From Verrucomicrobiaceae bacterium (GTDB taxonomy: Bacteria; Verrucomicrobiota; Verrucomicrobiae; Verrucomicrobiales; Akkermansiaceae): a stretch of 5,439 nt of DNA. The translations under genes and the position numbers were made by a program. Under the pieces are notes generated by a model, which saw nothing but the letters and a program-made list of their open reading frames with translations, was not told the origin of the DNA and ran no database searches. Positions 1 through 5,439 of this stretch are shown one piece after another. How positions within the stretch are numbered: the stretch's first letter is position 1; each line of letters opens with the position of its first letter. The stretch spans positions 1-5,439 of the forward strand of contig CANBTO010000381.1 in NCBI GenBank assembly GCA_947372405.1. The letters are read 5' to 3'.

Positions 1-1490
1 GTGTCATCCTTGTAGGTCGCAAGCGAAGACGAGGAGCCGTAGGTTCCGTTAGGCTGTGCGCTGCCGTTGTCATAGGTAAGAGTGGAAACCTGGCGGGTGC
101 CGAGGAAATCGAGTTTCAGTTTCGCACCGGTGGTGATGTCGAGAGCGCCTGCACCGAGGGCGGCGGCGCGGGTGATGGCGAGTGTTCCGGCCTGCACCTT
201 GGTGCTGCCGCTGTAGGTGTTGTTGCCTGATAGAATCCACGTGTTGAGCCCGGACTTGATGATGCTGGTGGCTCGCTGCGCGGCGGAGATGCCTGCGATG
301 CTGTCACCGATGCTGCCGCTGATTTCGCCGGTGCCGGGCATTGATCCGTTGTTGGAGTTGGAGGTGCTGGTGAGGGTGAGGGTCTTGCGGTTGTCCACGC
401 CCGCGGTGCCGGGGATGGAGAGATCGGCGGTGAATTTCAACTGGCCGCTGACGCCGCGGGTGGTGGAAAGCCCGACGGAGGTTCCGGACTGTTTGATGGT
501 TGCACCACCGGTGGTGCCGGCGAGTTTGATCACGCGGTCAGTGGTTTCACCGGGGCCGTTGTAGATCAAGGTGGCGGTGGTGCTGGACGAACCGATGGAA
601 ATCGTACCGTCGGCAACGGTGGTGGGAGCGCCGAGGTTGCTGGTGGCCGTACCGCCGCTGATGCTGTTGAACGATGAGAGCTGCAAGGTGCCCTCGGAGA
701 AGGTCACGGGGCCGGTGAAGCCGCTTGCTCCGCTGAGGACCAGTGGTCCGCTGGCGGTTCCCAGTTTGACGAGGCCACCGGAGCCGGTGATCGCGCCGCC
801 GAGGGTCATGTTTCCGGTAGTGGACAGATTGAAGGTGTTGGTGGCTCCGAAGGTGATGGGTCCGTTGAGGTTGGCGGAGAAACTATTGCCATTGCTCACG
901 GTGCCGCCATTGAGGACAAAGGTATTGGTGAGGTTGCTGTTGCCGTTGAGGGCGAGGGTGCAACCGGATGCCAGGGTCACGGTGCCGGTTCCTAACAGGG
1001 TATTGGCCGTACCACCCAATGTCAGGGTGCCGGTGCTGATGGTGGTGCCGCCGCTGTGGCTGTTGGTGCCGGTGAGCGTCATGTTTCCAGAACAGGACTT
1101 GGTCAGACTGCCCGCGCCGGAAAGATTGCTGGAGAGTGCGACGGTGCCGTTGCCGGTTCCACCGAAGGTGAGATTGGCATTTAGGACGAGGGGAGTGCTG
1201 ATGGTGATCGCGCTGGAGCTGTTCTGGTTGATTTGCGGCAGGGTCGAACCATTGGAGCTGAAGGCGAGGCTGTTGCCTGAGATGGTGGCGGTGGCGGCGA
1301 GGTTGAGTTGGTTGATCAGGAAGTTGTTGTTCAGATCATGGGCGGGGGTGTAGGTACCCGCCTGATTGAAATTGAGGGTGTATTTCGCGCTTCCCGTAGC
1401 GTTGGGAGCGAGGACCAGGCCGCTGTTGTTCGTCCAGTTAGAGGCGACGCTCCAGTTGCCGGACGAGGCGCTGTTCCAAGTGAAGGTGGT
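1..1490 (-). repeat. Second beta-helix block with three PATR repeats, incomplete at the window edge
   Basis: Residues about 1230-1725. The block opens with FTWNSASSGNWSVASNW, the Trp-rich entry motif of such blocks. PATR cores are at residues 1356-1387 (1017-1112, LTKSCSGNMTLTG), 1467-1501 (675-779, GPLVLSGASGFTGPVTF) and 1637-1669 (171-269, KSGLNTWILSGNNTYSG). The last 40 residues (VSTLTYDNGSAQPNGTYG, then SSSLATYKDD) match the text that in relatives precedes a YFSGTG-like strand and closes a block, so the end of the helix is near. Confidence 0.85.
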
Positions 1491-4400
1491 CGCCTCCGGC
1501 GCCACGGTGATGGTGACGGTGTAGGCCTTGGTGCTGAGATCCTGGGCGGTGACGGTGTAGGTCTGCGGGGAAGAGAAGTTCTGGCTGCTGCCATTGGTTG
1601 GCGAGCAGGTGGCGAGCGTCGAAAGGGTGTAAGTCGGCGAGAGATTCAGAGAGGTGCCGAAGGGCACGGTCAGCGTGATGTTGGTTCCGGAAATATTGGC
1701 TGGTCCAAGAGTCGGGAAGGTGAAGGTCAAAATGTCCTTGGCGGAGCTCGTGGCGATGGTGATGGGAGATGAAGTGCCGGTCTTGCCACCGCTGGAGGTG
1801 GCGGTCAGGGCCAGTGTTTCGACCACGTTGTCCTTGGTGTTGATGGTGAAAGCACCGCTGCTCAGGGTCTTGGTGTTGTCGCCGAAGGTGCCGTTGCCAT
1901 CGCTGTCAAACTGGGCGTTGCCGGTGCTGCTGGTCATCGTCACCACCGTCGAACTGTCGGTGGTCACCGTGTTTCCGTAGGTGTCCTTGGCGGTCGCGGT
2001 GGTGACGAAGGTCGCGCCGTTCCCCTGCGGTGAACCGGCGCTGACCGCATACGTTGCGATGGCGGCCGGATTCACGGTAAGGCTGAGGCCGGCCGCGCCG
2101 AGGCCACCCGCGCTGCTGGCGATGCCGTCGGAACAATGCACGGTGACTGGAGAACCGGCGGCGTTGTAGGATGTTAGAACACCATTGTTGGCTCCGCTTG
2201 TGGTGCCGATGCCGTTGACAAAGGTGATTGTGGTGTTGGGCGTTCCGACGAGAGGAGTCGCTGTTTTCGCGACGCCGGTCTTGTCGCTCACAGTGGCCGC
2301 CGTGCTGTTAGGTGAGGCGGAGAGGCCGTAGAACGAAAGATCGTTGTCGCCGCTGTAGCCGGTGAGGGTGGCACCGAGGGCGTCGAGCGCGGTGATGGTA
2401 AGGTTCACGCCGTTGCCCGCGGAGATGGTGGCGCTGCCGCTGCCGGCAACCTGGATTTTATATGCGGCGGGCAGTGATGACGAACCGCCGCTGAGGGTGA
2501 GCGTGATCGAGTTGGCACCGTAGCTGACGATGGCGGTGTAGGCCGGGTTTCCGATCACGGAGACGCTGCGGAAGGTGCCGGTGACGCCGTTGGCCTTGGC
2601 GGTATGGACGATTTCAACCGCGCTGAAAGCCCTGGCGAGATTGGTGGTGTCCACCACGAGGTCGAGGTTTCCACAAGCGAAGTTGGCTGAGCTGTTGGTA
2701 AGGGAAACCTTGTCGAGCGTGTTGGATGCGGCGTTGACCTTGAGGGTGCCAAACGCGGTGAAGACGGGGCTGGTGGCGCTGGCAAGGGAGAGCGTGCTGC
2801 TACTGTTGCCGAGGGTGATGGAGCCGCCGGAAGCAACGGTCACGTTTCCATTGATGGAGCCGGAACCGCCGAGCGCGCCGCCGTTGTTGACGCTGACGGC
2901 AGCACTGCCGGTACCGGAGCCACTTGTGTTGTTGACGAGGAGTTTTCCGCCGCTGTTGATGATGACGCCGGAGGTGCTGGTGACGGAACCGGTGATGACA
3001 AGTGAGCCTTGGTTGACGGTGGTAACTCCAGTGGCGAGGTTGGCACCGGCGAGGGTGAGCGTCCCAAGGCCGGTTTTTGTTAGAGCGCCGGTGGTGGCGG
3101 TGGAGGCACCGGTGAGCGTCAGGTTGTTGGTGGAGATGTCGAGAGTGGCGGTGGTGCCGGCGTTGATCGTGTAATTGTGGTTGTTGCTGGCAGAGGCTCC
3201 GGTGTAGCGGAGGGTGCCGCCGTTGAAGACGAGGTTGGTGGCGAGGGCGGGCGCAGTGCCGAGATTGCTTCGTGTGCCGATGGTGGATGCCTGGGTGGTG
3301 CCGGCTGTGACTCCGGTGCCACTGTTGAGGGTAAAGGTGGTGCTGTCCACAATGGTGGCTAGGGTGGCACCGGCGGGAATTTTGGAACTGATGACGGTTT
3401 GTCCGACGACGAGGCCGGCGGTGCTGCTGGCGATCACCGTGGCGGAGCTGGCTGTGGTCGTCAGGGTGGGAGTTAGTCCGCCGTCGCTGATAGTGGACAC
3501 GCTCAGAACTCCGGCGTTGAGGGTGGTGATGCCGGAGTAGAAATTGGCACCGGAGAGCGTCCAAGTGCCGCTGCCGGATTTGGTGAGGCGGTTGGGGTTG
3601 GCGACATCCCCATTGAGGATCGAGCTGGCGATTTCCCCCGTGCCGGAGGTCGAGCCTTGGAGAATGATGGTTTTAATACCCCGGTTGTCGGTGATCGTGA
3701 AGTCGCTGGTAAACTTCAGCAAGCCGGTGCCGGACTGGTCGAGGGTGTAGGTGGTGCCATTCGCTCCGCCGAGATTGAGCACACGGTCGGTGATTTCGCC
3801 CGTGCCAGTGTAGGTCAGGCTGCCGCCTTGGAAGCTGGCGTTGGACCCGAGTTGGATCGTGCCGTTGGTGATCGTGATGGGCCGTCCGAGGCTGCTGCTG
3901 GGCAAGGGCGGAGAGCCGGCATTGACACTGTTGAGCGACGATACCTTGATCGTGCCGTTTCGATCCACGATGGTCAGGCCGCTGTAGGTATTGGCACCGG
4001 TGAGTTCCAGCGTGCTGCCCCCCACCGTGCCGTTTCCGACATAGCGGAATCCGACCGCCCCGCCGCCGGGGCCGCTGGAATCGATGAGATTGTTGGCAAT
4101 GGAGAAGTTTCCGCCCGATGTTCTTGTGTCCACGCCGAACTGGGAACCGGCTAACAGGCCATTGTTGTTCACCGATCCCCCGAGTTGGGAGAACATGAGG
4201 CCAGCCTGGGCGATGGTGAACTCGCCCGAGCCCCCGACGTTGAGCACCAGTGCGGCGGCGTTTGCCACCGTGATGTTCGCGGGGATCCACTTGGTCGTAT
4301 CGTTGCCATAGATCGAGGATTTGAATGTCAGACCGCCGGTGCTGATAAGCGTAGGGCCGGTGTAGGTGTTGGTGCCGTTGATTGGCACGAATGCGCCTAG

Positions 4401-5177
4401 GCTTTTGGTCAAGCCGCCGGTGCCGCTGATGTTGCCGTTGATGACTAGTCCTCCGGAGACGCTGATCGTTGAGTTCGCATCCAGGGTCACCGGCCCATTG
4501 ATGTTGCTGGAGAAACTATTGCCCGATGTCACGATGCCGCCGTTCAGAGTGAGCGGGGCCGTCAACGTGGTGGCGCTCAAAGCATAGGTGCCTCCGGTGC
4601 TGACCGTTGTTGTGCCCGGCCCCAGCGGATTATTCAAATTGGCGACTCCGATGGATAGACTGCCGCCACTGATGCCGGTGCCGCCGGTGTAGGAGTTGGC
4701 CGCATTGACCGCGAGCGTGCCCGCGCCGGATTTGGTCAGACCAACACCGCCGCTGACGATTCCGGAGGTGGTCAGGGTTCTGCCGGATCCGACGTTCCAC
4801 GTCTGGCCGGCGTCCAGAGCGAGGTTGTTGGCCAGCGTGAGGTTTACGGCGGAAGCAGACATGTCGATGCCACCGGTGCCAAGCGTGAGCGTAGCCGCGC
4901 CGGTGATGCCGATGTTGCTGAGGGCTCCGGTGACGGCGATTCCTCCCCAAGATGTGTTGCTGTCAAGAGTGAGGCTCGCACCCAGCGAGGTGCTGGCCCA
5001 AGTAGCAACATCGCTCGTACCGGGAGCAGTGCTGCCGGTCCAGCTAGCACCGGCGACGAGGTCGGTACCGGTGGCGGCCTTGGTGATGGGTGCGGCGTGT
5101 GAGACGCTGTCGAGGGCGAAAAGGGCCAGTGCGAAAGCAAGTGCCTGGCGTGAGCCAATGAGGACGCCTGGTTTCAT
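1..5177 (-). CDS. Giant secreted autotransporter-associated beta-strand (PATR) repeat protein, 3' end outside window
   Basis: Reading codon by codon from the ATG at 5177-5175 gives 1725 codons with no stop, so the C-terminus is missing. A TAA at 5198-5196 lies seven codons upstream in frame with no other start between, which fixes this ATG. The product has a signal peptide, then at least eight repeats of the PATR type (LTKSGxGTLxLxGxNTYTGxTxxxxGxL), interrupted by an Ig-like linker at residues 902-1228. It is rich in Gly, Ser, Thr, Asn and Ala, with few Cys. Known relatives fold as right-handed parallel beta-helices that are exported and displayed on, or shed from, the outer membrane. Adhesion or matrix roles are usually assumed, and nothing here shows a catalytic site or ligand. 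A C-terminal autotransporter barrel or PEP-CTERM-like signal would lie beyond the edge and cannot be judged. The family call is firm; the biological role is unknown. Confidence 0.93.
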   Translation of the reverse strand, partial: MKPGVLIGSRQALAFALALFALDSVSHAAPITKAATGTDLVAGASWTGSTAPGTSDVATWASTSLGASLTLDSNTSWGGIAVTGALSNIGITGAATLTLGTGGIDMSASAVNLTLANNLALDAGQTWNVGSGRTLTTSGIVSGGVGLTKSGAGTLAVNAANSYTGGTGISGGSLSIGVANLNNPLGPGTTTVSTGGTYALSATTLTAPLTLNGGIVTSGNSFSSNINGPVTLDANSTISVSGGLVINGNISGTGGLTKSLGAFVPINGTNTYTGPTLISTGGLTFKSSIYGNDTTKWIPANITVANAAALVLNVGGSGEFTIAQAGLMFSQLGGSVNNNGLLAGSQFGVDTRTSGGNFSIANNLIDSSGPGGGAVGFRYVGNGTVGGSTLELTGANTYSGLTIVDRNGTIKVSSLNSVNAGSPPLPSSSLGRPITITNGTIQLGSNASFQGGSLTYTGTGEITDRVLNLGGANGTTYTLDQSGTGLLKFTSDFTITDNRGIKTIILQGSTSGTGEIASSILNGDVANPNRLTKSGSGTWTLSGANFYSGITTLNAGVLSVSTISDGGLTPTLTTTASSATVIASSTAGLVVGQTVISSKIPAGATLATIVDSTTFTLNSGTGVTAGTTQASTIGTRSNLGTAPALATNLVFNGGTLRYTGASASNNHNYTINAGTTATLDISTNNLTLTGASTATTGALTKTGLGTLTLAGANLATGVTTVNQGSLVITGSVTSTSGVIINSGGKLLVNNTSGSGTGSAAVSVNNGGALGGSGSINGNVTVASGGSITLGNSSSTLSLASATSPVFTAFGTLKVNAASNTLDKVSLTNSSANFACGNLDLVVDTTNLARAFSAVEIVHTAKANGVTGTFRSVSVIGNPAYTAIVSYGANSITLTLSGGSSSLPAAYKIQVAGSGSATISAGNGVNLTITALDALGATLTGYSGDNDLSFYGLSASPNSTAATVSDKTGVAKTATPLVGTPNTTITFVNGIGTTSGANNGVLTSYNAAGSPVTVHCSDGIASSAGGLGAAGLSLTVNPAAIATYAVSAGSPQGNGATFVTTATAKDTYGNTVTTDSSTVVTMTSSTGNAQFDSDGNGTFGDNTKTLSSGAFTINTKDNVVETLALTATSSGGKTGTSSPITIATSSAKDILTFTFPTLGPANISGTNITLTVPFGTSLNLSPTYTLSTLATCSPTNGSSQNFSSPQTYTVTAQDLSTKAYTVTITVAPEATTFTWNSASSGNWSVASNWTNNSGLVLAPNATGSAKYTLNFNQAGTYTPAHDLNNNFLINQLNLAATATISGNSLAFSSNGSTLPQINQNSSSAITISTPLVLNANLTFGGTGNGTVALSSNLSGAGSLTKSCSGNMTLTGTNSHSGGTTISTGTLTLGGTANTLLGTGTVTLASGCTLALNGNSNLTNTFVLNGGTVSNGNSFSANLNGPITFGATNTFNLSTTGNMTLGGAITGSGGLVKLGTASGPLVLSGASGFTGPVTFSEGTLQLSSFNSISGGTATSNLGAPTTVADGTISIGSSSTTATLIYNGPGETTDRVIKLAGTTGGATIKQSGTSVGLSTTRGVSGQLKFTADLSIPGTAGVDNRKTLTLTSTSNSNNGSMPGTGEISGSIGDSIAGISAAQRATSIIKSGLNTWILSGNNTYSGSTKVQAGTLAITRAAALGAGALDITTGAKLKLDFLGTRQVSTLTYDNGSAQPNGTYGSSSSLATYKDD
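171..914 (-). repeat. Internal protein duplication, copy B
   Basis: Residues 1422-1669, matching copy A with LNGGTVSNGNSFSANLNGP, TLQLSSFNSI, GETTDRVIKLAG, QLKFTADLSI, GTGEISGSI and KSGLNTWILSG. The G-E-x-T-D-R-V-[IL] element is at residue 1543 here and at residue 460 in copy A. Shared motif order over about 250 residues indicates duplication of a multi-repeat segment, or two imports from one repeat pool. Confidence 0.75.
1494..2474 (-). other. Linker of three Ig-like beta-sandwich domains
   Basis: Residues about 902-1228 separate the two helix blocks. Unit one (about 902-1036) starts AAYKIQVAGSGSATISAGNG and ends LSLTVNP. Unit two (about 1037-1145) starts AAIATYAVSAGSP and contains TATAKDTYGNTVTTDSSTV, the D-x-Y-G-N text typical of Big/filamin-like repeats. 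Unit three (about 1147-1228) starts KDILTFTFP and ends TYTVTAQDLSTKAYTVTITV, resembling the DUF5018-like Ig fold in which a Y-T-V-T strand pairs with a closing K-x-Y-T-V strand. These probably act as spacers or stalks between beta-helices. Boundaries and family names are judged by eye. Confidence 0.65.
3300..3467 (-). other. Small beta module inserted between PATR-block segments (GLVVGQ / IPAGATL type)
   Basis: Residues about 571-626 carry ATVIASSTAGLVVGQTV, then IPAGATLATIVDSTTFTL. This short motif (S-T-x-GL-x-VGQ-x-V, I-P-x-G-[TA]-x-[IL], TTFTL) recurs in large surface proteins and phage tail or fibre-like proteins. In related PATR proteins the text before it (VLSVSTISDGG) and after it (STIGTRSNLG, LVFNGGTLRYTG) is usually nearly continuous, so the module looks like an insertion into an existing repeat unit. 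Its function is unknown; the family comparison is from memory. Confidence 0.5.
3498..4547 (-). repeat. Internal protein duplication, copy A
   Basis: Residues 211-560. It aligns in order with residues 1422-1669 through LNGGIVTSGNSFSSNINGP, TIKVSSLNSV, GEITDRVLNLGG, LLKFTSDFTI, GTGEIASSI and KSGSGTWTLSG. Copy A is about 100 residues longer because it contains an additional stretch, roughly residues 283-405, with its own PATR core. The DNA is diverged, but a 15-base match (ggagaaactattgcc) persists at 4509-4523 and 876-890. Confidence 0.75.
5094..5177 (-). other. Sec signal peptide of the giant PATR protein
   Basis: Residues 1-28 have a short basic n-region (K2, R10), a hydrophobic core (LAFALALFAL, residues 13-22) and a small-residue cleavage site. 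The likely cut is after SHA (A28) and before APITK; cutting after A29 would put proline at +1, which is disfavoured. This supports Sec export to the periplasm or beyond. It also independently supports the chosen start codon, because the core begins only ten residues after it. Confidence 0.85.
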
Positions 5178-5230
5178 GGTTTTGAAATTTGGATTTTAGA
5201 TGGAAGAGAGGTCAAAGGGAGAAATGTCAT
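5174..5230 (-). CDS. Possible 18-residue leader ORF overlapping the giant gene's start
   Basis: ATG at 5230-5228 encodes MTFLPLTSLPSKIQISKP and stops with TGA at 5176-5174. That stop overlaps the ATG of the giant gene in an ATGA arrangement. An AGGA lies two bases upstream of the leader ATG, which is close but usable at best. The giant gene itself has only an A-rich, AGG-free leader, so re-initiation from this ORF is a reasonable way to translate it. The peptide resembles nothing I recognise, and an ORF of this length can occur by chance; the overlap and the AGGA are the only support. Confidence 0.3.
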   Translation of the reverse strand: MTFLPLTSLPSKIQISKP

Positions 5231-5232
5231 TT

Positions 5233-5236
5233 TCCT
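5233..5236 (-). promoter_or_regulatory. AGGA Shine-Dalgarno-like site before the leader ORF
   Basis: The minus strand reads CTCAGGAAAATG. AGGA is the only purine-rich SD-like run in the roughly 60 bases before the giant gene's start. It is too far from that start (over 50 bases) to serve it directly, and its spacing to the leader ATG is shorter than the usual 5-9 bases. Confidence 0.3.
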
Positions 5237-5243
5237 GAGTTGT

Positions 5244-5258
5244 GATTTTTAATTTTTC
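5244..5258 (-). promoter_or_regulatory. AT-rich patch with two A-tracts, possible promoter region
   Basis: The minus strand reads GAAAAATTAAAAATC, a sharp AT-rich island in otherwise GC-rich DNA, placed between the ald remnant and the giant gene. Two A5 runs about one helical turn apart resemble an UP element or curved DNA. I could not fit a convincing -35/-10 pair at normal spacing: TTGACC at 5212-5207 is followed by TAAAAT at only 11 bases. A promoter here is positional inference. Confidence 0.2.
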
Positions 5259-5272
5259 TGGACTCGGCTTTG

Positions 5273-5404
5273 GCTGGTGCCTTTCACCGGCACAGGTTTG
5301 CACGATCACCTGTTGTCCGCGATTCACGCGCTCCATAACAGAGCCCGGAACCGTGCCAACCCGTTTTACCGTGTCTTGATTTCCTTGGGAATACCGATGT
5401 TCAT
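5273..5404 (-). pseudogene. ald: Remnant of the 5' end of an alanine dehydrogenase gene
   Basis: ATG at 5404-5402 encodes MNIGIPKEIKTR and then TAA. In another frame the DNA continues RVGTVPGSVMERVNRGQQ, directly followed by VIVQTCAGE. Joined, these match the start of alanine dehydrogenase (M-x-IGIPKEIK-x-x-ENRVG-x-x-P-x-x-V-x-x-x-V-x-x-G-x-x-V-x-V-x-x-x-AGEG). The expected ENR at the junction is replaced by a stop (GAA to TAA) and a one-base loss. After AGE a further one-base shift would restore GEGTS, after which homology ends. Intact Ald converts alanine and NAD+ to pyruvate, ammonia and NADH and is about 360-370 residues long; only about 43 residues' worth remains, without the NAD domain, so it is non-functional. 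The PntA transhydrogenase subunit shares this fold, but IGIPKEIKTR fits Ald better. Confidence 0.8.
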
Positions 5405-5439
5405 GTGGATGACTGATTAAAAATTGTTTTGCCGCTTCA

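Larger units (their letters stand above)
2499..5090 (-). repeat. First beta-helix block with five PATR repeats
   Basis: Residues about 30-893. It opens with the usual block-entry text: a Trp near WTGSTAPGTSDVATW, followed by alternating hydrophobic strands. PATR cores lie at residues 146-176 (4650-4742), 254-285 (4323-4418), 386-413 (3939-4022), 529-560 (3498-3593) and 697-729 (2991-3089). Their hallmarks are LTKSGAGTL, TGANTYSG, SGSGTWTLSGANFYSG and LTKTGLGTLTLAGAN. After the fifth repeat, GGALGGSGSINGNVTVASGG and the later SYGANSITLTL resemble the wording that normally ends an autotransporter passenger, so this block looks like a complete passenger followed by added domains. Repeat limits are read by eye. 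Confidence 0.85.

Noticed and set aside
571..1353. 260-codon plus-strand open frame
   Set aside because: It is antisense to the giant gene. Its Val/Pro/Leu-rich text is the complement of Gly/Thr/Asn/Ser codons, and it shows no domain, signal or ribosome site. GC-rich repetitive coding DNA produces such shadows.
2800..3564. 254-codon minus-strand open frame in another phase, very rich in His, Arg and Gln
   Set aside because: It lies out of frame inside the giant gene. Its His/Arg/Gln composition is the frame-shifted image of the Ser/Thr/Gly/Asn repeats, not a protein I can recognise.
1..5177. CRISPR-like or tandem DNA repeat array suggested by recurrent ggtgccgctgttg-type words
   Set aside because: Spacing and sequence are irregular, and the words map onto codons of degenerate PATR protein repeats. 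There are no constant direct repeats with unique spacers.
4696..5199. 167-codon plus-strand open frame overlapping the start of the giant gene
   Set aside because: The opposite strand has a clear signal peptide and PATR text here. This frame is low-complexity Val/Pro/Ala with no recognisable family.
5207..5212. TTGACC as a -35 box with TAAAAT as a -10 box
   Set aside because: The gap is 11 bases, far from the 16-18 needed for a housekeeping promoter, and no better -10 lies at the right distance.
5274..5295. Hairpin CTG-G-TGCC / GGCA-CAG with a 7-base loop, considered as a terminator
   Set aside because: The stem is only seven pairs with a bulge, and no T-tract follows on either strand. It falls inside ald-derived coding sequence, so it is probably incidental.
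5293..5312. Inverted repeat CAGGT-N10-ACCTG, considered as an operator
   Set aside because: Five-base arms are expected by chance, and the site sits within the ald remnant's former coding sequence.

Overview
The window is almost filled by one very large gene on the minus strand. It starts at 5177 and runs off the left edge at base 1, giving 1725 codons without a stop. It encodes a secreted Gly/Ser/Thr/Asn-rich protein built from autotransporter-associated beta-strand repeats (PATR; TIGR02601/PF12951 family). Giant proteins of this kind are typical of Verrucomicrobia and Planctomycetes. With the GC-rich coding DNA and the exact motif wording, they suggest a verrucomicrobial source; this is inference, because no phylogenetic marker is present.

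Layout along the protein (minus strand, right to left in coordinates): signal peptide (residues 1-28); first beta-helix block with five PATR units (about 30-895), carrying a small inserted beta module at about 571-626; a linker of three Ig-like or similar beta-sandwich units (about 902-1228); second beta-helix block with three recognisable PATR units (about 1229-1725). The second block ends in the text that usually closes such a block, so the true C-terminus or sorting signal is probably not far beyond the left edge. Residues 211-560 and 1422-1669 are diverged copies of one ancestral segment.

The 262 bases upstream (5178-5439) hold the least expected content. Positions 5273-5404, on the same strand, are a broken remnant of the 5' end of an alanine dehydrogenase gene (ald). 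The start MNIGIPKEIKTR is followed by an in-frame stop, and the homology continues in another frame (RVGTVPGSVMERVNRGQQ, then VIVQTCAGE). Between the remnant and the giant gene lies an AT-rich stretch and a possible 18-codon leader ORF (5174-5230). The leader's TGA overlaps the giant gene's ATG as ATGA, which suggests translational coupling because the giant gene has no Shine-Dalgarno sequence of its own.

I see no RNA genes, CRISPR array, insertion sequence or convincing terminator. The many long open frames on the plus strand are shadows of the giant gene. Nothing here demonstrates a new multi-gene system; the ald relic and the leader/overlap arrangement are the observations most worth checking.
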